Assembly: GCA_019022495.1 (NCBI GenBank)
Contig: JAFEKR010000022.1
Location: 620,001-684,000 of the forward strand
Direction of reading: 5' to 3'
From: Epichloe hybrida
Taxonomy: Eukaryota > Ascomycota > Sordariomycetes > Hypocreales > Clavicipitaceae
DNA length: 64,000 nt
A program made the position numbers and the translations under genes. Below are positions 11,671 to 24,468 of this stretch, in pieces; the stretch's first letter is position 1, and each line of letters begins with the position of its first letter. Below the pieces are notes generated by a model. It had not been told where the DNA came from. It did no database searches and saw only the letters and a list, made by a program, of their open reading frames with translations.

Positions 11671-12195
11671 AATGTTTTAGCTATACGTTTATTCTCACTT
11701 AACTTATTATCTTAGCTACTAGTGGGAATTGACTACCTGGCGTCTGTTAATAGCGCTAGCTTTTAAACCTTCTAGAAACGACTAAAAAACGGTATACTAT
11801 AATAATAAGTGTAGAGCTCTCTTCTAGCAGCCACGTAACGCCTCTCTTAGAAAATCAAAGCTTATTCGTGATCTTATCCAAAGGCATAGGCTTTCTGTCT
11901 AGCTATACTTAGAAAGCCAGTTAGTCGCCATTCTTCGCTCTCTTCTCTAGGATCGAGTTTTTAAGAGTGACTATACGGCTTAGCATACCTTCCCAGAGCT
12001 TTTCCACGACCCTAAACCTTAGCCTATCCTACCTACATCCACAGACATCAAGCCTTCTGCTATATCTAAGTCTATTATAACTCTGCAGGAGTCAATTAGA
12101 GCTTTAGTGTTAGAGAGGCGTGCCTAGTAAGCAAGCCTCGTGAACTAGTCTCGTCCACGCTCCTACTAATTAGCTCGCCCCTATATATAGCCTAC
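11671..12195 (+). pseudogene. unidentified coding relic upstream of the BTB gene
   Basis: A single frame starting near an ATG at 11,671 continues for about 170 codons with interruptions only at TAG/TAA. Legible parts are WRLLIALAFKPSRND, ASLRKSKLIRDLIQRHR and ESIRALVLERRA. No family is recognised. It runs up to the point where the BTB frame begins, in a different phase, so it may be a separate gene or an upstream exon of the BTB gene. Confidence 0.4.
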
Positions 12196-12870
12196 TTAAT
12201 ACTAACGAATAGTTAGACATTATGATCATTACTGGAAAAGAATACCGTGCTTACTAGATAATCATTTGCGAGTTCTCTAATGTGCTAAAATCCTTATGCT
12301 AATTTAAGCGGCGAAGAATGACGTTAACTAATGGATACCTAGTCAAGGACAAGGCAGAGCTGATTTAAGGTAAAACACGCCCTCTTAACCTTACCCTTGA
12401 CCTCTCGGCACATGATCCAGTCGTGGTTAACTATATATTACAATTCTTTTACTGTCTAGACTATGACTCTCAATCTATTATTCAAGGGGATGACAATGTC
12501 CCCGAAACGGCTAAAGGCAAAAGGGTTATACAGCCAAGCTTGTTAACCTACGTTCTTGTTTATAAGATTAGAAATTATTACATAGTCAACGAACTAAGGA
12601 AGCTTGCCTTATTAAAATTTAGCGCGGAGCTAGAATAAGCTATTTAACTAGAAGACTTTGTCGCTACCACTAGAGAAGCATATCGCGATATGTATATGTG
12701 TTTTAAAGGTTTGCGAATGGAGGTTGTTTATGTAATCTATCGGCACTAAAAACAGCTTCTCACAGACGCTAGCTTTAAGAATTTGTTGTCTTCTAATAGA
12801 GTTATAGCTTACGATAGTATCTGTTACTTCTCACAGAAAATATAAGCCAGCTTTACCATTAAAATGCCTA
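12180..12870 (+). pseudogene. BTB/POZ-domain gene, RIP-degraded
   Basis: One frame reads as a fungal BTB domain: IITGKEYRAY (start of the fold), KTRPLNLTLDLSAHDPVVV, then NYILQFFYCLDYD (family Y-M-LxYLYTLDY), a Gln/Asp-rich loop, LLTYVLVYKIRNYY and LRKLALLKFSAELE (family VYxLADKYxIxxLKxLAxxKF), and REAYRDMYMCFKGLR. The stop-free piece 12,423-12,638 is the longest surviving part. Stops sit where Gln or a similar residue is expected. BTB domains mediate protein-protein contacts, for example as cullin-3 adaptors. The gene sits between a decayed HET gene and retroelements and is not functional. Confidence 0.75.
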
Positions 12871-13560
12871 GGTGCTATATATCTTACATAAGACTTTTAA
12901 GCCAAATAACTATACAGATCTAACATAAGCAAGAGAAAACACCGCGTGAGCCGCCGGGTAAAGCTAGCCCCTGATGTCAACGATAAACATCACGCAAGTC
13001 GTTCCTGCTAGTTCGCCTGTACTATTTGTTACCTTTTAAACTTCCACACTCTCCTCTCTGTGATCTACTCTAAACTTATAAGTGAGGCCTTAACTTTAGA
13101 CGGTTAAAGATTACGCCTCCGTGGTTCTAGTAATAGCAAATCTCTCTTCTGCCGCTTCCCTCACTTGTGACTAGATAGTAATAATAGGCTTTTAAGTAGT
13201 CCCCACACTTATGCTAGTGAAGTATTTTACTTCACTAACACGATTAGCGACGTTCAGTAAGCCCCGCTTTGCCTTAAAGCTAGGTAATGGCAAGCATGAT
13301 AGAGCGTCCAACTAGTAGCTACCCTATTAAATTAAGCTAGGACTAAACCGGTAAGCAGAATAATTAAGGCAACCAGGCAGTGCGCAGACCTAACCGGTGA
13401 GGCCACAGCAACCTAACCCGCTATCGATTTTATTTTCTTAGAAACAAAGAGCATTTCTCAGTCACAGTTCACTTTATGCTCTAGATATACTTTGTCTCTC
13501 CTATATCACGGCTAGTGTTTTATCTATGGATTATAAAAAATAAATTAGAAGACGTTTATT
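12871..13560. other. spacer, no recognisable gene
   Basis: Mixed composition, less AT-rich than the elements. No open frame, repeat or RNA gene could be supported. A small inverted motif around GTGAAGTATTTTACTTCAC lies at about 13,218-13,236. Confidence 0.4.
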
Positions 13561-13609
13561 TTGCAAAAGCTTCTAATACAATATAAGCTTATTTATACCC
13601 TCACCTTCC

Positions 13610-14150
13610 CCCGCCAGTCTAGGGATTATATTCTACCACTTTAGCCGCCTCAACAGGCTCTAACATCAGCTCTAGTGCTTTATCCCGTACAAGCGCTAGC
13701 TTCTTCTTTTTCTTGCTTTTTCTTATATAAAAAGAAGCCTATTTATTATTAGCCAACTAAGGAGGCATTTGTTTAGTAGGCAGCTTAGCTATTAGCTCCT
13801 CTTCCACGGCTGGCATCTTTAACGAGGCAGCCTTAGCGGCGACCCCACCAATAGATTCTTCATCGCTATCAGTCGCCGCTATCGGCTTAGTTATGAAACT
13901 CTCCTTTCCAGTATCACTAGCGGCATTGCCTAAGACTAGAAAATGTAAGCGACATCGCTAACAAGATAGGTATAAGCCTTACAATCAGCATAGAGTGCGG
14001 CGAATTTCTTGCAAATTTTACTTCCGCTTTTAAGTATTTTCTCACTAGCTGTCCACGTCTGCATTTGTAGACGTAAGCAATATGCAGTGTTTCGTTAGCA
14101 TATAATCTTCCGCAGCAGCAGTAGAAACTCCCCGTTATTTCTCCTTTCAC
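13610..14150 (-). pseudogene. unidentified coding relic with basic C-terminus
   Basis: On the minus strand a 77-codon open stretch (14,150-13,917) is followed, after phase changes, by segments reading KICKKFAALYADCKAYTYLV and, nearer 13,620, KPIAATDSDEESIGG and IRKSKKKKKLALVRDKALEL. The spaced cysteines and the lysine-rich end suggest a nuclear or DNA-binding protein, but I do not recognise it. Phase changes may be introns or frameshifts. Only two stops interrupt the last 100 codons, at probable Gln positions. Confidence 0.35.
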
Positions 14151-14322
14151 CTATATATTTGTGGAAAAGTCTCTCATAGTTAGACTTTCTTGTCGTTTAA
14201 TAATAACTATCTTAACACTAGTAAAAGACGGTATCTAGCCTAATATAAACCCCTTCTAAATGATAGGTAAGGCCACCCATGTCAGGAGCACGGAGGCCAA
14301 GGAGCCATGGACAGGACAGTCA

Positions 14323-14546
14323 CATAATAAAGCCCTCAGATAAGCCTTAGGTTACGCAAATAACTAAGTAGCTACTAGATAGCTATGTATATATAGTAAG
14401 GTATTTAGATAAGGACTACCTATAAGGGATATAGGAGGTGAGAGTTTAAGACCTTTATATACCTAACCCTAAGTAATAGCTTCCTAGCTATAACTAAGAA
14501 CCTTAGCCTTTACTTTATTTATATCTTTCTTACCTTAGTTATAATA
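14323..14546 (+). repeat. probable 5' LTR of Gypsy-D
   Basis: A segment like fungal Gypsy LTRs: TAATAAAGCCCTCAG at the start and TTAGTTATAATA (RIP form of a CACAACA end) before a putative primer-binding site. No second copy is present in the window, so the borders are estimates. Confidence 0.5.
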
Positions 14547-17363
14547 AGTTAAACTCTTAAACCCTTTAGGGAAAATAAACTATTAGCTAGATTTAAATAT
14601 AAAGAAGCTATAGAATATTTACCTAAAATATACTTATATTACTTAGTAAGGAAGCCTTAACTTTATAGCACCTAGGTAGTAGCTAGAATACCCTAACTAT
14701 AAAATATAAGAGAGTATAGTAAATACTACTTAACTAATATAGTAATACTAAATCTAGTAGTAATAATAATCTAGATAAGCTATAAAGGTAATATAAGGTT
14801 ATATAAGCTAAGCTATAAAATACCTATATAAGGAAGGAGATTTTAAATATAAAAGCATAGCTTAAGAAAATAAAAGTAAACTTATAATTAGCTAGATTAG
14901 GCAGAGAACTTATAATTACCCCTTAGATAAATATATAAAGAAACCCCTTATTCCTAGATTTCTTATCTAATACTAAATTTATAGTAAATATATACTTATA
15001 AAGCTTTATTAAGATATAGTATAAAGTACTTATATATAAAGGTAATACCTATAAGAATTTATAAGTATACCTAGTAGATTTAAATATACTATTCTAGTTA
15101 AACCTAAGAACCTTTTAGAATAATAAGACTAAGGTAGTGTATACTAGTAGCTACCTAGCTAATAATATAAAGTAATAATAAATATATTATATAATAGTAA
15201 ATAAGTTAGTTAACTACTTAGCCTATACCTAGGATAGATTTATATCCTAGCTAAACACTAGAGTAATAAATAAAGATATAAGGTACTTAAAAGCTACTAG
15301 GATATTACTAAACCTAAGGTAAAAGAGTAATTAGATTTTTTAATCTTTTCTAAGACTTTAAATAAAGGTAAAAGCTAAATTACCTAACTAAATTCCTATA
15401 TACTTAAGAATAGTAATTTTTCTAAATAGCTTAAATAATACTATAAGGAAGTATATAGTTAGCTAAGAGTTTCTAATATCTTAAAGTTACCTATAAGGCT
15501 AAGGTAAAAAGGCTAAAGTTATAATAATATTTACACTAAATAATTATAATAGAAACTATAATAAAGAGAGTAAGAGTAGTAAGAGATAATGCTCTAGCTT
15601 CCTTATAAATAACTTATAGTAAGGTTTATAGTAACTAAGTATAAGTTAAAAACTATTTAAGCACTTTAAATATAGTAGCCTTAGATATAATATAAATAAA
15701 TATAAAGTAGTAAACTATTTAATTTATAAAAGTAGTAAGTATACTACTAAGAAGTATAAGAATAGTAATAATAAAACCTTAGACTTAAATAAGATTCTAA
15801 TTAGTTTAGCTTAGGCCTAGAATAATAGTCTTACTATAAAAAAACCTATAGATAAGAGAATAAGAATATAAGTATCCTTATAGTAAGATAACTACTAGTT
15901 AGCTATACTAGCGCTATTTAATATAGGTATAAAGTATTTAATAATCTATTCTAAATTATTATTAAAATAGGATTAGAAAAACATAGAGAAAATAAAGATA
16001 GCACTAGAAAGCATAAGTAAGAATAAAATCCTATACTAAGAAATCTTAAATAAACTAGTTAAGGTAAAAGATAGTATAGGCTATATAAAGGTTTACTAAA
16101 TTAGCTACTATATTACTAATACTAGAGAGAGAATACTCCTAGGGATAGACTAAACCCTAGAGTATAAACCTATAGTAATAGACTAGAAGCAAGGTTTCTA
16201 GAGGTTTCTAATAACCTAGGATTATATTACTTTTACTATAAGTAAGTAATAACTATATAAGGTAGTAAAATAATTTTTTATTATACTATTACTAGTATTA
16301 ATAAAGATTAAGGTAGTTAACCTAAAGGTAAAAAAAAGGGATACTAATAAAAATTTATTAATAGATAATATAGTAAGTAATAACCTAAGCTATAGCGTAG
16401 TTATAGTAATAGTAGTAGAATATACTTATATATTAAGGAAGAAAAAATTAAGAAGTATAATAATACTTTAGGTAATATATTATAAAGAGATAGCAGCGTT
16501 TACATAAGAGATAGATAGTAATATACCTTAGTAGTAAATCCTAGAAAAGTACGCGAAATTTGTAAATATATTTTTAAAGAATTTAGCTAGTAAACTCCTA
16601 GAATTAGGTAGTTATACTTATATAATTAAATTAAAAAAAGGAAAATAACTACCCTAGAGACTTATATATAACCTAGCTAAAAAAGAGCTAGAAATACTTA
16701 GGGAGTACTTAGTAAGTGTATAGGAGAAAGGGTAAATTAGAAAATTAATAAGCCTAGCTAAAGCCTTAATTTTATTTATTCTAAAAAAATTAGGGAAATT
16801 AAGGCTTTATATAAATTATAAGGGCCTTAATAGGATTACTATTAAAAATAAGGCTCCCTTACTATTAATCTCTAAAATCCTTAATTAACTAGTAAGTATA
16901 AAAGTTTTTATATTACTAAATCTTTAAGAGGTATATTACTAGCTATATATCTATAAAGGTAATAAGTAAAGAAAGTATTCTATTAATACTATAAGCACTT
17001 TAAGTACCTTATAATGCTATTTAGGTTAGTAAATACACTAGCTACTTTTTAGGAATATATTAATAATACCCTTAAGGGGCTTATAAATAAATTTTATATT
17101 ATTTACCTTAATAATATCCTAATATATAGTAGTAACCCTATAAGATATATAGAGTATGTTAAAAGGGTGCTAGAGTAACTTTAGGATATAAACCTTTATA
17201 TTAACCTTAAAAAGTGCTAATTTTCTATTATATAAGCAAAATTCCTAGGTTTTATTATATCTAAAAAGGGTATTAAGATAAAACTATTATAGGTTAAAGC
17301 TATTATAACCTAGCTAATACCCTATAGTATGTTTAATATTTAATTATTCCTTAGGTTTATAGG
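14323..17363 (+). mobile_element. Gypsy fragment (Gypsy-D): 5' LTR, gag, protease, RT
   Basis: A heavily RIP-mutated Gypsy 5' portion. An LTR-like segment (about 14,323-14,546, approximate ends) is followed by gag (to about 15,880), a protease core reading ALFNIG (Asp to Asn) near 15,910, and RT with KLRLYINYKGLNRITIKNK and IIYLNNILIYSS (YLDD to YLNN). At 17,364 the pol frame is cut by Copia-A. About 22 bases of the same frame resume after the Copia target duplication at 24,734. The rest of the element (RNase H, integrase, 3' LTR) is missing. Confidence 0.85.
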
Positions 17364-17368
17364 GTTTT

Positions 17369-17628
17369 TGTTAATTCCTTCGGATCTTCATTGGTTCAAT
17401 CGTGGCCAAAGACTAGACTAATTGTGGGTCCGGCGCGATGCACGCAATATGATTAGCTGCATTAATTCGCCACCCCCTCTTTTGCCTTATATATAGATTT
17501 CGCTTACTTTTCTAGCATCTAGACTTTCCCTCTCTTCTCTCTCTTTCCTAGCTAGCGAACTAACTATTATTAACTTTAATTATACAGGATTACCCTTATA
17601 CCTATATAGGACCTTAGTGTAACTAATA
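17369..17628 (+). repeat. 5' LTR of Copia-A
   Basis: 260 bp, TGTTAATTCC to TAACTAATA (RIP form of TAACCAACA). It is followed by CTAATTAGTAGTTA, the presumed primer-binding site, also present after the 5' LTR of Copia-B. Confidence 0.93.
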
Positions 17629-18339
17629 CTAATTAGTAGTTAACTTTATAACTATAGATAAGCTAGGTATTATAAGAAGAGACATTTTTATAAATACTAT
17701 TACTACTACCCCTTGTTATGCTATAATAGTTATTATAGTAAAGAGGTATAACTATATAAGTGTGCTAAAGGAAGAGACTAGAATCCTAGTTATAGGCTTG
17801 TTAGGCTTCTAAGGAATTAATCTATTAACCCTTAGGCTAAGGGATATAACTTTATTATATCTATCTAGGATATTATTATTAATTATTGATTTTATTATCT
17901 ATCACAAGAAAACTAACTAACTAACCGAATCTATTGCCGTAAGGCATTTATTTTAAACCTAACGTTAAATAACATTAGCTAAGCTAGCTAATATACCTAT
18001 AAATTCCCTTTAATATATTACCTTCTAATAGACCTTTAATCTCTCCCTATAAGTATCTACTACTTATTTTTTACCCCCTTTACTCTTAGTGCTATTTGCC
18101 CTATGCTTATTAGTAAGAGAGAGAGATTACCTCCTTCCCTCCTTTTTATAAAAAATAGGAAGTAGTAATTCCTATTATTCCCTTATTACTTCTCCTATTA
18201 TTTTCTAGTTACTTTTAGAACTTATATTACTTTCTTTATCTTTATTAATTTATTTTTATTATTACTTTTACTACTTCTACTACTTTTTCTTCTGTTTTTC
18301 CTGTTTTTATAATCTTCTGATTTTATTAGAGTGATAATG

Positions 18340-21300
18340 CTCCTAAAATACAAAAGAAGAACCTTATAATAGTAATAGGTAAATATAGGAGCTTAATTAG
18401 TAGTAAAAATAATAAATTAGTAATATTCCTTTTATAGTTAAAGATAGCAGAGGAATCTAGACCTTCTATAAGAGTAAAGGCTACTAGTAATAGCAAGGCT
18501 TTAACTATTACCCCTAAAAGACCCTAAGAGCATAAGTTACCCTTATGCCTTTAATAGCTTACTTATAACTTCTCTAGTAATTAAAAAGAATTTGTTAAGC
18601 TAAATCTAGAGACTACTACGTAGCTTAAGCTTAATAACTAGATTATAAGATTTATTAACCTTAGTAAGCATTAAGGTTAGAGAGATAATAACCTATAGGA
18701 ATTATTCTAAGAAGACTTTAAAGGCTAGTCTAAAGACACCTTTAAAAAGGCTATAAAGGAAGTTATTAGAGAATTACGTAATTCTTTATAAGATTATAGC
18801 GTTCTTGTTAAGCAAGGCCTAGGATATTTAATCCTAGCATCCCTTAAAGAAGTGCTTTATTAAACTTTAATACCTCTTTGGTTATAGGAGAGATTATAAG
18901 AGAGACTATAACCTTCTAAACTCCTAAAGCCTTAATATTAATAGCCCTAATAACCTACCCTAGAAATCCACCTTCCCTAACCCTAAAGACTACGTAAACC
19001 TTTATAAGAGCCCTTATAATAATTACTATTAAATTAATAGCTTTATCCTAATAATTATTATTAATAATAACTAGGGGACTATTATTTATAATAAAATATG
19101 CCTTTATAGTAATTCGCCTCTGAAGATTAGATTATAAAGAAGATCTTAGAGCTTATAAAGATATATAAGGATAGTAATTACTATAGTAGGAAGCTATATA
19201 ACTTCTTAACACTAAAGATTATGCTCTTTAAAAATAAGTGTAATAGAATTAACCTTCCTTAAACGCATTATTAGAAGGCTTTCCTTATTATGTTAATAGG
19301 TAATGCTAAATAATACTTCCTTAATTACCTCTTTAGGAATAACTATTCCTATAAAGAGATAATCGCCCGCATCCGTTAACACTTTAAGATAGAAAGTAAC
19401 TAGTAATTCTATTACTACTAATAGAGTAGTATAATGTTAAAGAATATAATTAAGAAAAACCCTAATAAAAGCAAGCTTAATTACCTTAAGATCACATTAT
19501 TAACCCTTAAGAAAATCCATAGAGAACTATACCCTGCTAAAATAGTAAATACTAAGCTTTATAAGCAGGCCTTAAATACTATAGCTAGTGTGCCTAAATA
19601 TTAGATAGTAAAATACATATACTCTCTAGGCTTTAAAAGTCTTACTAGAGACCTCTATAAGGTAATTACTATTATAGAATTAAATAAGAGGCCTTCCTAA
19701 TACCTTTAGTACTAATAAGAAGACTCTCTAGAGGCTATGTTTACTAATTATTAGTATAGATAGTAATTATCCCCCTATGGCGGAGGAAGTTATTATAGAC
19801 GGAGCCCTAGGCTAAGCACTAAGCACTACTTTATATATAGTAAGAATAGCTACTAGTTCTCTAATTACTTTACTAAAGAATATTAAAAGGAAAAGGACTA
19901 CTAGTAAGCTAGTAAAACATATTATATACCCCCTTTAGAGAAGAGATTCTAGGTATTCCTTGCCTCCTATAAAGGGTAGGATAATAATAAGCCTAATAAA
20001 GGCTTAGGTTAGAATTAGGAATTATATCTTTTGGCTTGCATAGAAGCTAAAGATAATAATAATAATATAGAGGAGTTACTATTAATAGTATACCTAAGTA
20101 TTACATAATTCTTTTGCTTTAGATTACAGACTAACTATAACGCTACTAATATTAATATCCTTATAACCCTAAATAATTAAGCCTTCTAATATATATTCCT
20201 TAGGTAGGAGCTCTATAAGCTATAAGAGTGTGATAAAGGCTTAATTTACTATGTCTCTAAAGAATACTATTTTAAAGAGGTTTTTAAAGGGATTATACCT
20301 AATACTAGCGCTATAGGAAAGTTAACTATAGGAGAGGCATAAGTAAAGGCTCTATTAAGATTAATACCTTTATTAAAGGTCACCCCCTGCGAACCCTAAA
20401 TTATTATATTTAGCGCTAGATTAGTAGTTACAAGAGGAATCCTTTATATGCTTATAGAACTTAGAGAGCTTGAATTTTATATCCTTAATATAGCTACCCC
20501 CTTCCTCTTCTTAATTACTAATATAGATAAAATATAAGTTAAGATTAATAACCTTACTAATATACTTATCTAAGGCAATAAGACTATACTTATTATATAA
20601 CAATAGGGCTATCCTTAGTAGTTACTAGAAGCAAGAGAAATAGTTACCTTCTACCTTTTAGAAGGAGATATTTGTTAATTACATTATTAACTTAGTTACC
20701 CTTTTATTTAACAACTTGCAAAGATCCTTTACTAAGCTAGTTATAAAGTTAAACGCTAGGTAATTAAGGAATTAACTAAAGTCTACTACTATTACTAGAT
20801 ATATAGAAAGGCCCCTAGTTAATTTAAGTTCACAATCAAAGATAACCACGAATTTAACTATAAGATCATTATTAATATCATGTAGATCAATAGCTAACTA
20901 GTACTTCACATTGTTAATTTAGCAATATTATTCTAGGTAGCCTCCCTCCTGAGTACGAGGTAAAACTGCTTAGCTTACTACACCCTGACACCCTATTCCT
21001 TTAACTTCTTTTTATTTGCCTTGTAAAGCTTATTATTAGGCTTGCCCTTATTTTTTAACATCTTCTCCCTTATATTATAAATACTATTAATTATCTTTAG
21101 GTTAGATTTATCTTCCCTTTCCTTTCCTTTGCTTTTCTTCTTTTCTATAATATTATTTAATATTTCAGATAGTGCGGTGTCTTTTTTATCACCTTTAGCT
21201 ATACTATTATCTGATCAGTTAGTCGTCAATTAGTTAATTAGTAGCCCATGACCTACTTGGTGATTAGATGCAGTGTGTTTGTTGGTTTGGAATTAGATTG

Positions 21301-24300
21301 GCTGTAATTAAGGATGAGTTATGTTGTTTTTTTAGGGTTTAAGTTTGCCTTAGAGCTTTGAAGGATAAGTTATAAGATAGAAGAGATGTAGAGAGATAGA
21401 ATAAACATAGTTATAAAGGAAGGGGGAATCACGTTAATTTATGCTATAAGTAAAACTTAAATAGAGTTGAGTTTGACTGCGGTTGTGAATTATGACTCTT
21501 ACGTAATCATAGCCATAAAGTTCATTGCAAACTTTATATTAACTTTTTAGCCCCTAAGTTTATAGCTTAAAGCTTATTCCTTAATGTTTTACTTAACACT
21601 ACAGTGATTATTAAATTTGGTTGTTACATATAGCACTAGCTAGGTATTGCTAGTAATTTTTTTAGTTCCTTGAAAATTAGATGCATTGGCCACAGCCAAT
21701 GACCCCAAAAAAAATTAAAAATCAATTCTAGGTAGCCTAATTTCTTAACCTAAGGAAGCAAAAAGCTTAAGATATCTAGGACGCTATCCACAAATATTAG
21801 ATTAACACTTATCTCAGACCTCTAGAATAGATTATATATAATACTAGTAATAACTTTACTTCCGCTAAGTTTAAGCACTATGCTTAACTAATATTAATTA
21901 AGACTAATAAGATACTAATTAAAGCCTATAATAGTATTAGAAAGGTTAAGAGATATTACAGACCTTTACGCTAAGCTTATAATATTATTATAGACTTAAT
22001 TAGGATAGAACTTATACTAGAGTAATGTCTTTAAATAGCTATTAAAGTAATTAATAACTCTATAGGCCTAAATAGTATTATTCTAACCCTACTAGTCTTT
22101 AAAGGCTACTTATAAATAATAGATAAGTTACTACTAAGCATCTCTGCTATTTAATATGCTAAAGTAATTTGTAAAGCTACTAATAAAGTCTACTACTACC
22201 TAGCTTTATAGCAGGTTTATAATACCCTTAAAGTCTAAAATAGCCCTAATATAGCGCTTATATATTAGCTACCCTTATAGGCTAATATATATATATAAAG
22301 AGAGAAAGGTAGCTAGTATAGCCCTTATAAGCTGCTTACCACTAATAGAGAGACCTATATAGTTAATATACCCTATAGCCTAGCGAAGTTCTACTCTATA
22401 GTAGTAAAGCCTTACTATAAAGACCTATATATTATAGAGGGACTAGAGTAGTAAGAGATAAAGCCTAATAATATAGAGGAAGAAGTAACTATATAACTAA
22501 CTACTACTACTAAAAGAGATTCCCTAATAGAAGAAAGCAAAGAGCTATAAGCACTAGCTAAGAGAAAATAAAGGAGACTAAGAAAGGCCCTTATAGTCTA
22601 ATTTATAAGTGTAAAAAAGTCTAAAGAAAAGGCTTATAAAGCCTAGAAGGCCCTAAAGGGAAGCTATTAAGTTAAAGACTTACTACCTTACCCTAAAGGA
22701 ATAAAAGTAAGGAAAAGAAGACCTTATAGCCCTAAGAAGAATATTAGCCTAATTTAACTCTATGTACTTATAAATAAAGATTAGGAGGAGGCTTTTATTT
22801 AAGAAGCTATAACTAGAGGGATACTAAATATAGTATTCCTTATAATAAAGGAAAAGGCTAATTAGAACCTTACTCTTTAACTTCACTAAGAAGGGAAGAT
22901 TATAACCCTAGGAAATCCCTTTAAGTAATCTAATTAAGCTAAGATTAACGCTTTATAAGCTTATAATATATTTAAATTCGTTAAGTATAACCTAGTAAAG
23001 CACGGAGGTTATAGAATCTTTAATTCTTGTATAGTTAGAGAGATTAAAGGCAAAGGGATAGACTTACTATATAAGAAATCCTACCTTATTATATAAGGCT
23101 ATAATAATAAAGGAAAGGAATTTATCCTAACGCAATTACTAATAATTTAACAAGCAAGCTAACGACTTATTATAGATATTGCTCCATTATTAAGAAAAAG
23201 AGGCATTTACCTTTAGATTCGCGATATTACATAAGCTTACACTTAATTACATATAGTGCTAACAAGGCTAATTATTATAAGATTACTAAAGCAAATTATA
23301 TATCTCTTTCTAGAAGGGACTATAATTAAATTAATTAGACCTCTTTATAGGATTATAGAGGCTAGAACCCACTAGTAGGTAATGTACTTCTATTACTATA
23401 AGGATAACCTTAATATAATAACCTTAACCTATAATCCTTACTTATTAATTATAGCCCTAAATAATAAGAATCTCTTTAGTATTATTAGAATATAAACTAA
23501 TAATATATTAGAACTAAGTAATAATAACTTCTTCTAAAAAGAAGAGAAAGAGCTCTAGAAGGCTAATTTTATAGCTAAAGAAAAGCAATAATTAACCGCT
23601 AAGAATCCCCTTATCTTTAATAGTTACATCTTAACCTAGAATACTAATAACTTACTAATATTAACCTAGAAAGGCTAGAGTTAGAAGATTAAGGAAGTTA
23701 ATTCTTAATCCCTAATAGTAAAGTAAGACTATATAGAATAATAAGCCTAAGAAAGCTATATTATAACTATATATTAACTAGAAGCTTCCTATAACCTATT
23801 AATTATAGCTTAATACTAAGAACCCTCTAGGGAAGATATTATATACCTTAATAAATACCTTAAGTAATAAATTAAAAATTAATAACACAGACTATAATAT
23901 ATTCCTTTAGTTCTTAAGGAGGTAAAGCTCTTTATGTTTATAAATAGATTACTTGCTAATAATAAGGATCTAAGCTTATAGATTAGATACGTGATTATGA
24001 TTAGTAATAAGATAATATAAGATAATAATACCTTTATTATAAAAGGTAATATTATTACGTATAGCTTAATAAAGAGTAAGAGAGTTACTTATAGTGTGCT
24101 TGCCTTTAAGTTATATAGTATAGTTTAAGGCGTAGATATTACCTACGCGATTTCTATAACTCTATATTAGATTACGGATTAATTAAAAATACCTTGAATT
24201 CCTACGATTCTCTGTACTAATTCTTTTTTGTTATATAAATATCTTGTGAAGCTAGGAACCATAAAGGAGAAGAGACTAATAATTAATATCATAGCTCTTC

Positions 24301-24380
24301 ATTAATTATACAAAAGGCACGAGATCTACGAAGTCAGGTGGATCAACGGCAACGACAATCCGGCGGATGCGATGACAAAA
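18340..24380 (+). pseudogene. gag-pol of Copia-A, RIP stops
   Basis: Gag ends with a degraded zinc knuckle (TKHYFIYSKNSYQFSNYFT, from a Cys-x2-Cys-x3-Gly-Cys-x3-His pattern) near 19,820. An integrase core follows around 20,850-22,100, interrupted by the 781-bp insert. RT around 23,200-23,520 reads RDITQAYTQLHIVL and IQTNNILEL, where the active-site DD has become NN. RNase H near 23,950-24,360 reads IKSKRVTYSVLAFKLYS. Stops lie at expected Gln/Trp codons and the frame is otherwise continuous. Not functional. Confidence 0.87.
20944..21724 (+). mobile_element. 781-bp retroposon-like insertion inside Copia-A
   Basis: The 14-base sequence ATTCTAGGTAGCCT occurs at 20,930-20,943 and again at 21,725-21,738. 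Removing one copy and the intervening 781 bp restores the Copia frame. The insert ends in an A-rich tail (CCCCAAAAAAAATTAAAAATCA) preceded by the palindrome CATTGGCCACAGCCAATG. A long variable duplication with an A-tail is typical of target-primed reverse transcription (LINE/SINE). On the minus strand about 80 codons are open and lysine-rich, of unknown nature. It is less AT-biased than the Copia around it. Terminal inverted repeats were not found. Confidence 0.7.
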
Positions 24381-24468
24381 GCATCGCTGAATTCATCACT
24401 TTCCTTCGATCTGATTTTTATTGCGTTTTTGAGCTCTTTGGCCACGAAGGAAAAAGAGAGACTGCTAG

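Noticed and set aside
20944..21724. Helitron or DNA transposon as source of the 781-bp insert
   Set aside because: No terminal inverted repeats and no CTRR end were seen; the 14-bp duplication and A-rich tail favour a retroposon.
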